Assembly (NCBI GenBank): GCA_023128455.1
Contig: JAGMDW010000002.1
Span: forward strand, 1 to 5,640
Length of the DNA stretch: 5,640 bases
DNA from: Desulfurellaceae bacterium
Lineage (GTDB): Bacteria; Campylobacterota_A; Desulfurellia; JAGGSF01
Direction of reading: 5' to 3'
Below, one piece after another: positions 5,567 to 5,640 of this stretch. The notes beneath the pieces were generated by a model. The model was given only the letters and a program-made list of their open reading frames with translations. It had not been told where the DNA came from and searched no databases. A program made the translations under genes and the position numbers. Numbering within the stretch: position 1 is the stretch's first letter; every line of letters starts with the position of its first letter.

Positions 5567-5640
5567 TTTTTCTTCTTTCTATATTCTTTTACCCAATTTT
5601 CTATATTTTGTTGTGGGACTCGGGATATGACTAAACTATA
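5554..5640 (-). CDS. glmU: C-terminal end of probable GlmU (N-acetylglucosamine-1-P uridyltransferase), partial
   Basis: The - strand frame entering at 5640 stays open for 28 codons and stops with TAG at 5556-5554, inside glmS. It reads SLVISRVPQQNIENWVKEYR followed by KKKKCAE. The (S/A)R.(P/R)Q.NI..W(V/A)K pattern is the typical tail of GlmU after its left-handed beta-helix acetyltransferase domain. GlmU acetylates glucosamine-1-phosphate and couples it to UTP, giving UDP-GlcNAc, the pathway that GlmS opens, so the neighbour supports the call. The frame overlaps the first 13 bases of glmS in another frame. Only the tail is visible, so neither catalytic domain can be checked. The last seven residues, KKKKCAE, are made partly by the overlap and need not be conserved. 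Confidence 0.72.
   Translation of the reverse strand, partial: YSLVISRVPQQNIENWVKEYRKKKKCAE

Noticed and set aside
5567..5640. A glmS ribozyme or riboswitch leader upstream of glmS
   Set aside because: The region is coding (GlmU-like tail) and runs straight into glmS, leaving no untranslated leader for the ribozyme fold.

Overview
The window is a compact, AT-rich, gene-dense bacterial segment holding two short convergent transcription units with almost no spare DNA. A SecB-type chaperone points to a diderm bacterium, and the bacterial GlmU/GlmS pair fits. No sequence here fixes the phylum. Several family members are divergent (TrxB, GlmS linker, ClC filter), which suggests a lineage far from the usual model organisms; this is inference.

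Left part (1-1420, + strand): about 180 bases without a gene hold an imperfect GC-rich palindrome, a good sigma-70-type promoter, a 12-bp perfect palindrome just downstream of it and a strong Shine-Dalgarno. They lead into trxA (thioredoxin, WCAPC active site) and trxB (thioredoxin reductase, CAIC active site), whose reading frames overlap by 8 bases. Together they form a complete NADPH -> TrxB -> TrxA disulfide-reducing system.

Right part (5640-1414, - strand): read from the right edge, the order is the 3' end of a probable glmU, then glmS, a ClC-family chloride channel/transporter with a CBS pair, and a SecB-like chaperone. glmU overlaps glmS by 13 bases and glmS overlaps clc by 4 (ATGA), so these three look translationally coupled. 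The SecB-like gene follows clc after about 68 bases that contain a candidate promoter of its own. GlmS and GlmU carry out the first and last steps of UDP-GlcNAc synthesis for peptidoglycan and lipopolysaccharide. The ClC protein and the SecB-like chaperone add membrane anion transport and protein-export or folding functions.

The two units meet tail to tail with a 7-base overlap of their stop regions and no visible intrinsic terminator. I found no mobile element, CRISPR array, RNA gene or clear new system. The most useful points beyond routine annotation are the glmU tail, the SecB-like assignment and its start, the channel-like residue in the ClC protein and the altered FAD-site segment in TrxB.
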